Shown here piece after piece: positions 55,599 through 63,556 of a DNA stretch of 64,000 nt. Below the pieces are notes generated by a model that ran no database searches, was not told where the DNA came from, and saw nothing but the letters and a program-made list of their open reading frames with translations. The DNA comes from Candidatus Cloacimonas acidaminovorans str. Evry. GTDB taxonomy: Bacteria > Cloacimonadota > Cloacimonadia > Cloacimonadales > Cloacimonadaceae. Position numbers and translations under genes: made by a program. The DNA lies in NCBI RefSeq assembly GCF_000146065.2, contig NC_020449.1:496001-560000 (forward strand), read 5' to 3'. Position 1 is the stretch's first letter. Each line of letters opens with the position of its first letter.

Positions 55599-56086
55599 TG
55601 CAGGATAGCGATACCACTCCAGATGAGATGATGCGGGAGATCTACCTGGCTATCTATGCTGCTCTGGAGAGCCGACTGCATCTGATTGGTTCTGTGATTG
55701 ATGCCGAGTCCCGCAAGGAGATACTGGCACAACAGATTTACGATAAAGGCGACTTCTATGGCAATACGGGCTATTTGGTGGAGACCAGTCCTGATGCCAT
55801 GATCCTGAGAGTAGGATCCAACGTCCGTCACGAGCCATTCGTTTTGGGCGGTAAAGTGCCTTCCTGGACTCCGATCGCTCCTCTAATCGCTTGGGTCGAA
55901 CGCAAGCACCTGTCCTGGACTGATAAAGAGACGGGTAAAGCTCTGACCGTAGCCGAGATCGCTTATCTCATCCGGGGCAAGATCAAGCGGGAAGGCATAG
56001 CTGCCCGTAATGTATTCGCTACTGTCATAGCTAACCGGGAGCAGTGGATATACCAACAATTGAATTCAATCGAGGTAAGTCTATGA
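55598..56086 (+). CDS. HK97 gp10-like neck/head-tail connector protein
   Basis: 162 residues showing the layout of gp10-like connectors: a central VGSNVRHEPFVLGGKVPSWT, then PLIAWVERKHL and IKREGIAARNVFATVI. Overlaps the previous stop as TGATG. It would join head and tail after packaging. Assigned by pattern and location. Confidence 0.65.
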   Translation: MQDSDTTPDEMMREIYLAIYAALESRLHLIGSVIDAESRKEILAQQIYDKGDFYGNTGYLVETSPDAMILRVGSNVRHEPFVLGGKVPSWTPIAPLIAWVERKHLSWTDKETGKALTVAEIAYLIRGKIKREGIAARNVFATVIANREQWIYQQLNSIEVSL

Positions 56087-56484
56087 CCGCACTTGAAAAG
56101 TACCAAGCCGAACGCAGCTGCATCTCCGAAGCTTTGAAACTAGCAGGATTGACAGAGATACTCTACAACAAGGACAACATCCCCAAGAGCCTCCCTTGCG
56201 CAATTCTGATCCTTGATTCTGAGACAGGCAAGAATGGCACTTCCAGACAGTATGTGAGTACAGACCTGGCATGGACAGTATTCCTAATCGTCAATGCCCA
56301 AAACGTATCCGATCCGGACTCTGAGCTTTACTCGCTAAAGGAGAAGTTCAGGTCTTACTATCAGAAGCTGATGAACCGGGACCTGCCCAGTGTGGAATAC
56401 TATACCAGCCGTATCGATGGCACACGCCTGGTCAGGATCGCCAAGATAGATCTGTTGAAAACTGGCATCGGAGCTGGCTCATGA
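56083..56484 (+). CDS. Phage tail-terminator-like protein
   Basis: 133 residues, ATG at 56083 overlapping the previous stop with GAGG just upstream. The mixed alpha/beta pattern (ALEKYQAERSCISEALKLAG, later LAWTVFLIVNAQNVSDPDSE) suits tail-terminator or tail-completion proteins, which often follow the gp10-like gene. No signature motif is present, so the call is tentative. Confidence 0.5.
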   Translation: MTALEKYQAERSCISEALKLAGLTEILYNKDNIPKSLPCAILILDSETGKNGTSRQYVSTDLAWTVFLIVNAQNVSDPDSELYSLKEKFRSYYQKLMNRDLPSVEYYTSRIDGTRLVRIAKIDLLKTGIGAGS

Positions 56485-57668
56485 GAGTGATGCGACTAGG
56501 TGCTTATAACCTGGCTATCAGTTCTGCTACTGATCTGCTGGAGGCCAAGTACAAGCCGGAGCCCATAGATTTATCCAAGTATCAGAGGATCGGTAAGCAG
56601 TTGGTATCCAAGGCTGCCGAGACCAAGAAGGTAGTTTCTCAACCCTATTCGATGAGCAAGCTTCTCAATCTCCTGGATACCGACGAGTACCACTCCGGCT
56701 GCATAGATGCCCTCACTATGGCTACTATCATGCAGTTCGATTGCAAGAACAGCCAGGTTAAGTCCTGGATGGAAGCTGCCGAGTTTCCTGCCTGTGAAGA
56801 TCAGACCACTATCTTAGGCGAGCTGATGAAGTTCTATCTGGCTTGTGGAAATGGCTTCCTGATCAAGATGCGGAACGCTCAAGGTGAGTGGATAGGACTG
56901 GAGCGCATGCTTCCCTCGGAAGTTCAGATAGTGGAGAACTACGACGAGTTCGGCTTCTTCAAACCCAACTACATCCAAGTCAAGAACAACCAGAAGAAGG
57001 ACTTTGCCTACGAGGACATCATCCACGTGAAGAAGTCCACCCATAGATCTAACGCCTGGGGCCTGGCCTGCCTGCCCATAGCCATCAACATCGAGATATT
57101 GGGTGAGATCAAGACCTTTGATTACAACAACTTCAAGAACGGTCTGATGATTGACTATTTCGTGATCGTAGAAGGTGGCACCCTCAGGGACGGAATCGTT
57201 ACCGATGAGCAGGGCAATGAAGTGCTGACCGATGCCTATACCGAGATCGAGAAGGCACTCACCGAGGTCAAAGGCAATGCCAAGAGCCACTCCACTGTCT
57301 TGATCGAGAGTGAGAGCCGGGACGTGAAGATACGCCTCGAACCACTGCGTCAGCAAGATAGAGAAGGTGGCTTTATCACCCTCAAGAAAGACCTCAGGGA
57401 AGGTATCCTTGCCTATCATAGAGTACCTGCCAGGATCGTCTCACAACTCATTCCCGGGCAGCTTGGTGGCGATAACCGAAGCGATATGCTGATGTTCTAC
57501 CAGTTCGTGGTCAGACCGCTGCAGAACCGCCTGGCTTTAGCTCTGGCAAACGAGTTCAACTTTGATTTCGGCTGGAATGTGAAGCCGGAGGACTTCAACT
57601 TCGGTAACCTGACCGAGGTACTGCAGACTGCTGATGAACAGCTCTTTATGCAAAATCGCAATTTGTAG
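56481..57668 (+). CDS. Phage portal protein
   Basis: A 395-residue portal of the PBSX/P2 gpQ-like family. Typical blocks are ACGNGFLIKMRNAQGEWIGL, the clamp region FAYEDIIHVKKSTHRSNAWG with GLACLPIAINI, and the C-terminal HRVPARIVSQLIPGQLGGD. It forms the dodecameric DNA channel in the head. It overlaps the previous gene by four bases and is followed by the capsid polyprotein. Confidence 0.9.
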   Translation: MRVMRLGAYNLAISSATDLLEAKYKPEPIDLSKYQRIGKQLVSKAAETKKVVSQPYSMSKLLNLLDTDEYHSGCIDALTMATIMQFDCKNSQVKSWMEAAEFPACEDQTTILGELMKFYLACGNGFLIKMRNAQGEWIGLERMLPSEVQIVENYDEFGFFKPNYIQVKNNQKKDFAYEDIIHVKKSTHRSNAWGLACLPIAINIEILGEIKTFDYNNFKNGLMIDYFVIVEGGTLRDGIVTDEQGNEVLTDAYTEIEKALTEVKGNAKSHSTVLIESESRDVKIRLEPLRQQDREGGFITLKKDLREGILAYHRVPARIVSQLIPGQLGGDNRSDMLMFYQFVVRPLQNRLALALANEFNFDFGWNVKPEDFNFGNLTEVLQTADEQLFMQNRNL

Positions 57669-57741
57669 GCTTTGGAGCGCAATAACTATGTATAACTATT
57701 CAACTGACAATCAACTAAACAACAATACTAAAGGAGGTAGC

Positions 57742-59472
57742 GTGAATCGTAAACGCACCATTCTCAAGGGAGAACTCCGCAACGTGGAAGTCGAGTTAGT
57801 CTCGCTCCTCTTCGGAGAAATGACTCCCGCCAACCAGAAGGGCTTTGTGGTCAAGAACGCTTCCGGCAGAAGCTTCGAACACAAGATCAACTCCAGCAAG
57901 TTCAAGAGTGAAACGAGTGGCACTCAAGGACGGCTTTATGTCACTCTGATGGAGCCCAACATCCACGATTCCCAGGGTGACTATTACACCCGGGAAGAGA
58001 TTCAAAAGGCCTGTGACCACTTTGCCAAGCACGGCTTAGTCGGTAAATGCGATGTGAACCACAATATGCAGCCGGTACCTGAGTTCACCGTGGTCGAGAA
58101 CTACATCCTCAAGACCAGCGACCGGGAACACTTCCCCGATACCAAGGTGGGTGCCTGGGTCCAGGTCTTGAAGTGTGAAGATCTGGGCAGTGAGCTCTGG
58201 CAGAAGGTCGAGAAAGGCGAGTTCAATGGGGTATCCATCTATGGCAGAGCTGATGACTACAGCGGAACTGAAGCCAGCTTATCTGAGATCAAGAACGAGC
58301 TCAACAACCTGCGTAAGGTAGCGGAGCATAACAACAACTCCGAGCTGCAGAAGGGCATTACTGCTATCACTGAGAAGATCAGTGAGTTGGAGAAGGGCAA
58401 TCCCAACCTCCAGATTGGTGATGCCATCTACAGCATCGAGAAGAGCCTCAAAGACCTCTCTGTGACTATGTCTCGTGCCATCTCGAAATCAATACCCGGA
58501 GAGCCTGATGCTAACCATTCCAATGTGGACAAAGAGGTTACCATCGATGGCAATAAGATCATGGTCAAGGCCAGTCATCGTGAGATCTACAAGGGTATCT
58601 CCGACGTTGACTCCGGCAAGGCTATGAACATCCTCACCGCCAACACCACTTCTCTGTTTATAGATGAGGTGATCAGCAGCCAGCCCGGAGACACCCTCTC
58701 GGACATCTCGGTGCTGCCGCTACTCAAAGACGAGAAGATCGACGTCGGTCTGATCGATGACCTGGTCTTCAAGAATTCCCTCGATGGAGCTCTGACGGCT
58801 CAGAATGTATCGACTGCTGATCTCTCCGTTCCCACCGGGATACTCAATGCCGAGTTCACCTTAGGCAGAGATGTGGTCGAGTTCTACAAGGACAAGTACG
58901 GTGAAGATGCCTTCGGTGCCTATGTGGAGAACCACATCGCTAAGAAGACCGAGAAAGCCATCCGCATGCTGCTCTTCAAGGGTGATCGATCCTCTGCTAC
59001 TGCCAAGATCAAGGCTCTGGATGGAGTGGTCAAACTGGCTACCACCGCCACCGACGTCACCAACCTCTCCAAGGCCACCTACACCGACTGGGCGAAGCGC
59101 TTTGAAGCCGCTCTGCTGGCATTCTCCGACGAGATGTTGGAAGAGCAGGAGAACTTCAAGTTCTACGTCAGTCATAAAGACCTGATCCGTATCAGGGCTG
59201 AACTCGCCAAGCGTGAGACCGGAGCAGGAGATCGCCTGCTGCTTGAAGGTGGCAATGTCTCCTTTGCGGGTATCCCCGTAAAGCCCCGTCTCATGGATGC
59301 TGATTACATCATCGGCGGTCTGCCCAAGTTCATCATCATCGGCTATCGCACTGATGCCGAACTCAAAGTCGAACACCACGGAAGTGACTGGAAGTACCAC
59401 TGGTACATCCGTATCCGTCCCGGCATCACCTACATTTCCGGCTTCGTGAAAGTGTTCAAACTCACTACATAG
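57742..59472 (+). CDS. Fused prohead protease, scaffold and major capsid protein
   Basis: A 576-residue protein. Residues about 25-172 match XkdF-like prohead protease (GRLYVTLMEPNIHDSQGDYY, then DVNHNMQP with a candidate His and EFNGVSIYGRADDY with a candidate Ser). Residues about 175-250 are a predicted coiled coil, the usual place of the scaffold delta domain. Residues about 265-576 are an HK97-fold capsid (GEDAFGAYVENHIAKKTEKA, FAGIPVKPRLMDADYIIGG). The start is GTG with AAAGGAGG four bases before it; upstream in-frame ATGs lie in the portal end and lack a site. Normally these parts are separate genes. Confidence 0.88.
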   Translation: MNRKRTILKGELRNVEVELVSLLFGEMTPANQKGFVVKNASGRSFEHKINSSKFKSETSGTQGRLYVTLMEPNIHDSQGDYYTREEIQKACDHFAKHGLVGKCDVNHNMQPVPEFTVVENYILKTSDREHFPDTKVGAWVQVLKCEDLGSELWQKVEKGEFNGVSIYGRADDYSGTEASLSEIKNELNNLRKVAEHNNNSELQKGITAITEKISELEKGNPNLQIGDAIYSIEKSLKDLSVTMSRAISKSIPGEPDANHSNVDKEVTIDGNKIMVKASHREIYKGISDVDSGKAMNILTANTTSLFIDEVISSQPGDTLSDISVLPLLKDEKIDVGLIDDLVFKNSLDGALTAQNVSTADLSVPTGILNAEFTLGRDVVEFYKDKYGEDAFGAYVENHIAKKTEKAIRMLLFKGDRSSATAKIKALDGVVKLATTATDVTNLSKATYTDWAKRFEAALLAFSDEMLEEQENFKFYVSHKDLIRIRAELAKRETGAGDRLLLEGGNVSFAGIPVKPRLMDADYIIGGLPKFIIIGYRTDAELKVEHHGSDWKYHWYIRIRPGITYISGFVKVFKLTT

Positions 59473-59500
59473 TTAACAACTTAAAAGATAAGGAGTATCT

Positions 59501-59851
59501 ATGGACTTCATTATTGCCAATCAGGAGTTTATCCTGGGTCTGATCTCGGCTCTGGTGGTCTGGATCATCTCCAGAACCACCGGAAGTGTAATCGACAAGG
59601 CCAAGGTAAACTCGGCTCTGGCTATCATCCTGGACATCATCCAGGACATCAAGATCAACCCTGCCACTAAAGACCTGGACGATTATGCCAAGAAGCAATT
59701 GGCAGTGGAGCGGGCTACCAAGTCCCTCCCGGCCAAGCAGACTAAAGTCATCCTCAAGGTTTTCGGCACTATCGGAGGAGCCATCGAGTATGTGTTCCAC
59801 AACCGCAAATGGCTTTTCTCTATCGGCAAGGCGATCAAAGGGGTGTTCTGA
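59501..59851 (+). CDS. Small phage membrane protein (possible holin)
   Basis: 116 residues with one clear N-terminal membrane helix (FILGLISALVVWIISRTTG) and a basic, amphipathic rest. It could be a holin for the lysozyme or a structural protein; family unknown. AAGGAG precedes the ATG. Confidence 0.55.
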   Translation: MDFIIANQEFILGLISALVVWIISRTTGSVIDKAKVNSALAIILDIIQDIKINPATKDLDDYAKKQLAVERATKSLPAKQTKVILKVFGTIGGAIEYVFHNRKWLFSIGKAIKGVF

Positions 59852-60396
59852 TGCCTCAGCCTGTTTCGCAGCCTATTTACCCCTCCAATATGACCGATGC
59901 TGATCTGGGGTTCAGCAAGCTGATGGATGTCTTGATTGCCGATCTCGTCTATTTCGGGATCGGCACCTATGATCAGACCTCCATCGATACGCTGTATGCC
60001 ACTCAAGGCTCGGTCAAGACGGAACTGACCACCAACTTCGATCTGCTCGGTGAACTGGCCGAGAAGCCCGGTAAGACGGACTCCAAGCTGTCCAAGCTAA
60101 AGACCCGTAACTATACCATCCCGGGCAAGAGAACCAGCACGGTCGAACTTAACATCTCCGGACTCTCCACCAAGCAGAAGAACTTCCTGGAGAGCACTCT
60201 ATTCATGAGCAAGGATACCACCATCGTGGTGGTCTCCAAGGAACTGGATCGGGTGGTGATCTTCACAGGACTCCGCTGGACGGTTGACTGGTCGGGAGAG
60301 GCTGACGGCCTCTTCAACGTAGTCATCTCCACCGAGTTCTCCGGAGTAACCTCCAACAAGATCTACCTGCTCAAGGATATCCCTGCGGGTGTCTGA
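59851..60396 (+). CDS. Probable tail tube protein
   Basis: 181 residues, beta-rich (TSTVELNISGLSTKQKNFLE, DTTIVVVSKELDRVVIFTGL), starting at a TGATG overlap. Position before the tail-assembly chaperone and tape measure fits a tail tube or major tail protein. No motif is decisive. Confidence 0.55.
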   Translation: MPQPVSQPIYPSNMTDADLGFSKLMDVLIADLVYFGIGTYDQTSIDTLYATQGSVKTELTTNFDLLGELAEKPGKTDSKLSKLKTRNYTIPGKRTSTVELNISGLSTKQKNFLESTLFMSKDTTIVVVSKELDRVVIFTGLRWTVDWSGEADGLFNVVISTEFSGVTSNKIYLLKDIPAGV

Positions 60397-60442
60397 TCTA
60401 ACAGCACTTCGCAACTACACTCTGAATAAACAAGGAACCAAG

Positions 60443-60685
60443 ATGGATTGCCTGTGTAAACCTGAAATCGCGGGGTCCTCGCAGCACGACTTGTCGGGCT
60501 GTGGGGTGCTCAAAGAAAAGATAGACAGTGTGCACGAAGAGATCTATGGCAATGGTGACAGCAGCAAGTCACTGGTAACCAGAATGGCGAGAGTGGAGAC
60601 AAACATGAAGATACTTCTGTCCGTCTCCACCTCGCAGTTCTTCCTGCTGTTGGGCATTGCCCTCAAGATGTTCTTCGGCAACTGA
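60443..60685 (+). CDS. XhlA/holin-like small membrane protein
   Basis: 80 residues: Cys-containing N-terminus, a short coiled-coil with IDSVHEEIYGNGDSSKSLVT and ARVETNMKILLS, then a C-terminal membrane segment (FFLLLGIALKMFF). This layout is seen in XhlA-like and other phage lysis accessory proteins. The ATG at 60443 has AAGGA seven bases before it and is preferred to a GTG at 60389 that has no site. Confidence 0.6.
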   Translation: MDCLCKPEIAGSSQHDLSGCGVLKEKIDSVHEEIYGNGDSSKSLVTRMARVETNMKILLSVSTSQFFLLLGIALKMFFGN

Positions 60686-60699
60686 AAAAGGACTATTCT

Positions 60700-61050
60700 A
60701 TGAAGCGAGAACCCAAACTCAGCTATAGCCAACTGCGGCAAATACTCTGCCTCACTATCTCCAATGCGACCCTGAAAGCCAAGCTGGAGGACTTCCTCTC
60801 CGGCCAGGCAGCCAAGGTGAGTGAGGTGGAATTGCTGGAACTGATCAGCCAATCGGAAGCCGATAAAGAGCTGATAAAAATCATCTCAGGAAGAGAACCT
60901 GACGAAATGGATGCCCTTGAAGCCCTGGAGCATATCTCCGCTTTTTTCGTCTATATCAGAGCCAACAAAGAGAGGTTCGCAGGTTGGCTCGGGAGTTTCG
61001 GATTGGCGGTAACAGCGTCTCCAAATACCCCTTCGAGAGGTTCGAAATGA
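60700..61050 (+). CDS. Tail-assembly chaperone, short (unshifted) form
   Basis: A 116-residue helical protein just before the tape-measure region, the position of lambda G-type chaperones that hold the tape measure during tail assembly. The last ~33 codons beyond the slippery site look poorly protein-like (VTASPNTPSRGSK end), while the -1 frame there is open and protein-like; see the frameshift element. AAAAAGGA precedes the ATG. Assigned by position and by the frameshift signal rather than by family motif. Confidence 0.7.
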   Translation: MKREPKLSYSQLRQILCLTISNATLKAKLEDFLSGQAAKVSEVELLELISQSEADKELIKIISGREPDEMDALEALEHISAFFVYIRANKERFAGWLGSFGLAVTASPNTPSRGSK

Positions 61051-61151
61051 TCCTGCGTAAACTGGGTTTCACTAACGAGGACTTCGAGTCTCTCACCCTC
61101 CCTGAGCTGTATCTCAGGCTCTGTATTACCGACCCGAAAGGAGATGCTTGA
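60940..61151 (+). CDS. -1 frameshift extension of the tail chaperone (GT-type product)
   Basis: At T-TTT-TTC (60942-60948) the ribosome can slip back one base. The -1 frame stays open from 60948 to the stop at 61149-61151, adding 67 residues, including LAREFRIGGNSVSKYPFERF and EDFESLTLPELYLRLCI, to give a product of about 150 residues. A perfect 8-bp stem (60959-60966 with 60983-60990) follows at a 10-base distance as a possible stimulator. An internal ATG at 61047 in this frame could alternatively make a separate 34-residue peptide. Confidence 0.7.
60942..60990 (+). promoter_or_regulatory. Programmed -1 ribosomal frameshift element
   Basis: Slippery heptamer T-TTT-TTC in the zero frame, 10-base spacer, then GAGCCAAC...GTTGGCTC with a 16-base loop. 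It has all classic parts of a -1 frameshift signal in a dsDNA-phage tail chaperone. Confidence 0.7.
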
Positions 61152-61969
61152 TGGATGCCATCATCGGCTGGATAGGCGGTAAACGCCTCCTGAGAAAGGT
61201 TATCGCTCCCTACGTCCCCAAGGATATCACAGGCTTCATCGAGCCTTTCGGTGGTGCTGCCTGGATGCTCCTCTACAAAGAGAAGTGGGGAGATCTGGAA
61301 GTCTATAACGATCTCGACAACCGCCTGGTCAACCTCTTCCTGCAGGTGAAGTATCATCCTGATGAGCTGATCAAAGAACTGGACTGGTTAGTAGCCAGCC
61401 GCAAGCTCTTTGGCGATATCCTCAAGCAGGAAGGATTAACCGAGATACAGCGGGCTGCCAGGTTCATGTACCTGATCACCAGATCATTCGGCTCAAAAGG
61501 TGACAGCTTCGGCACCTCTCAGAAGCGTGGCACCTCCAGTATGTATAACCGACTGGAACGCATCAAGGAGCTCCACAGACGCCTGGATATGGTAATCATA
61601 GAGAACCTCTCTTATGAGAAGGTCATAGAGAAGTATGATACTAAGAGCAACTTCTTCTATTGTGATCCACCCTACATGCTTGGCTATACCTACGAGAACT
61701 CCAAGCAGTTCAGTCATGAGGACTTGTGTGCCAAACTCAAGAAGATCAAAGGACGCTTCATCCTCAGTTATGACGATAATCCCGAAGTGCTCAAGCTATA
61801 CAAGGGCTTTGATATCAAGCACGTCACAAGAACCAAAGGCATTAACCGCAAGGAAGGCAAGAGCGAGTTCAATGAAGTGATCATCGCCAACTTCGATCTT
61901 GTAGAATCCGAGCAGGAGAACTCCAAGCTCAATACTAAACCAAGCAAAGACATCAGGGGGCTTTCATGA
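61151..61969 (+). CDS. D12-class DNA adenine methylase (first of two)
   Basis: 272 residues of the Dam-like D12 class. N-terminal AIIGWIGGKRLLRK binds SAM with EPFGGAAWML, and the catalytic motif is FFYCDPPYMLGYTY. It would make N6-methyladenine in phage or host DNA, perhaps guarding phage DNA against restriction. The ATG overlaps the chaperone extension stop (TGATG). No cognate nuclease is adjacent, so it is an orphan. Confidence 0.92.
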   Translation: MDAIIGWIGGKRLLRKVIAPYVPKDITGFIEPFGGAAWMLLYKEKWGDLEVYNDLDNRLVNLFLQVKYHPDELIKELDWLVASRKLFGDILKQEGLTEIQRAARFMYLITRSFGSKGDSFGTSQKRGTSSMYNRLERIKELHRRLDMVIIENLSYEKVIEKYDTKSNFFYCDPPYMLGYTYENSKQFSHEDLCAKLKKIKGRFILSYDDNPEVLKLYKGFDIKHVTRTKGINRKEGKSEFNEVIIANFDLVESEQENSKLNTKPSKDIRGLS

Positions 61970-62742
61970 ATAGCATCATCTCCTGGGTAGGCGGTAAGCG
62001 TATCCTCCGCAAGAAGATCCTGCCCCTCATCCCCAAGCATGACATCTATTGCGAAGTCTTTGGCGGTGCGGCCTGGATATTGTTCGGTAAGAGCGCCAAC
62101 AAGGAAGACTGGCAGCTGTCCAAGAAGAGCCGCTATACTGAGGTCTATAACGACATCAATGGCGACCTGGTCAACTTCTGGAAATACATCAAGAACCATC
62201 CGGAAGCCTTCGTTACCGAACTGAACAACTACTTGATCGCCAGAGAGATGTTCGATAACTTCATGAAACATGAACCCAGAACTGAATTGGAAAGAGCGAT
62301 CAAGTTCTATTACAACCTCGCCTGCAGCTATGGTTCACGCTCCAAGAACTTCTGCGTTAATCAGGGCTACAAGTACATGCCCCTCCGGAATATGGATAAA
62401 GTGAAAGAAGCCTCGGAACGCCTGCGGCACGTGATCATCGAAAAGCAGCCTTGGGAGAAGATCGTAGCTCGGTTCGACCAACCTCATACGTTCTTCTATC
62501 TGGACCCTCCCTACTATACCAAAGAGCACCTCTACGAGCGTGAAGACGCGGATGCTTTCAACCAGCATGAAGAGCTGGCCGAAGCCTTGAAACAGATAAA
62601 AGGCAAGTTCCTGCTATCCTACAACAATGATCCTTACATCAGACAACTATACGATGGCTGCATCATTGATGAAGTCGAGACACAGTACACAGTGTCTGGA
62701 GCGTTCCAGACTAAAATTGAGCTGCTGATCAGGAATTATTGA
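61966..62742 (+). CDS. D12-class DNA adenine methylase (second of two)
   Basis: 258 residues, again SIISWVGGKRILRKK, CEVFGGAAWILF and FFYLDPPYYTKEHLY. It is a diverged paralogue of the preceding gene with the same domain order and overlaps it by four bases (ATGA). The different middle regions suggest different target sites. It ends convergent to the cyclase-like gene, overlapping it by 14 bases. Confidence 0.92.
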   Translation: MNSIISWVGGKRILRKKILPLIPKHDIYCEVFGGAAWILFGKSANKEDWQLSKKSRYTEVYNDINGDLVNFWKYIKNHPEAFVTELNNYLIAREMFDNFMKHEPRTELERAIKFYYNLACSYGSRSKNFCVNQGYKYMPLRNMDKVKEASERLRHVIIEKQPWEKIVARFDQPHTFFYLDPPYYTKEHLYEREDADAFNQHEELAEALKQIKGKFLLSYNNDPYIRQLYDGCIIDEVETQYTVSGAFQTKIELLIRNY

Positions 62743-63496
62743 GCCGTTTGTATATTGAAAAGCCTTCAGGGTATGCGTAAAACATGATAAAGTGGAAAGT
62801 ATTCTCATACTTTGAGGCTACCTTGGGTGATTGTTTGACTGTTAAAAAAGCATCCATGATTTGCTTCAAGAACCCTAATCTGTCTTCATCTTTGGTATAT
62901 GCATCAAACCACTTCACAACAAGAAAACTACATTTTTCACTTTGTAGTTTGGCTTTATAAGGAATACGAGGGTATCTCACTATGTTGCGCATGCAGAAGT
63001 TTATTATCTGTGGTTCGTCTTCGCTAAGAATTGTGCTATTGTACTTGTACTCGGCAGTGGGCGTTAATATTACCCCAAACCAGTCGGTGCTTTCATACCA
63101 TTCCGAAGCTTCATCTACAGCATTACCCATAACGAGGTTAAGTCTCAAGTCAAACAAATACTCTCCAAAGCTTATTGCACCGCGAAAGAAGACGTTATTT
63201 TTGAGGGAGAATTTGAATATCTGCTTAACAAGATCAATCAGGAACATGATCGTTAATCCTTCGAGTTGTTTGTTCTTGTCGATTGTGGAAACTCCAATGA
63301 ATATTGTGTCTGAAACAAAGAGCACATCTACGATTACAGAACCATTCAGCTCTTTGAATATAACATCCCTCTGTTTTTTAATGTTTTCCTGCAATTCTCT
63401 CCAGAGTCTTGGGAAATCACTTTTCGTTTTTGTAACGAATTCACGATACCCTAAAACATCGAGCATCAGTATGTATCCTGTTTTGTTAGTTATCAT
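62729..63496 (-). CDS. Class III nucleotide-cyclase-like protein (lone cargo gene)
   Basis: A 255-residue protein with the layout of a class III cyclase homology domain. A first metal-site Asp13 in ILMLDVLGYREF and a second Asp63 in VLFVSDTIFIGV are spaced about as in known cyclases (50 residues). Then RGAISFGE at 105-112 matches the R-x-G-I-x-x-G strand, and MGNAVDEASEW matches the G-x-x-V-N-x-A-A-R-L helix, but the Asn and Arg that stabilise the transition state are not where expected. It could make a cyclic nucleotide with altered chemistry, or be an inactive relative. It is AT-rich and runs against the phage genes, so it was probably acquired. Confidence 0.55.
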   Translation of the reverse strand: MITNKTGYILMLDVLGYREFVTKTKSDFPRLWRELQENIKKQRDVIFKELNGSVIVDVLFVSDTIFIGVSTIDKNKQLEGLTIMFLIDLVKQIFKFSLKNNVFFRGAISFGEYLFDLRLNLVMGNAVDEASEWYESTDWFGVILTPTAEYKYNSTILSEDEPQIINFCMRNIVRYPRIPYKAKLQSEKCSFLVVKWFDAYTKDEDRLGFLKQIMDAFLTVKQSPKVASKYENTFHFIMFYAYPEGFSIYKRLNNS

Positions 63497-63556
63497 AGTA
63501 ACCTCGTATTTTTTCTACAGGCTAATATTACAAACTTCAACATTCTGTCAATAGCA

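Noticed and set aside
58861-59400. A 179-codon minus-strand frame opposite the capsid gene
   Set aside because: Shadow of the capsid coding sequence; no start context and no family resemblance.
62729-63496. Pycsar anti-phage system
   Set aside because: No TIR or membrane effector gene is adjacent and the catalytic Asn/Arg are not seen, so only a cyclase-like call is supported.
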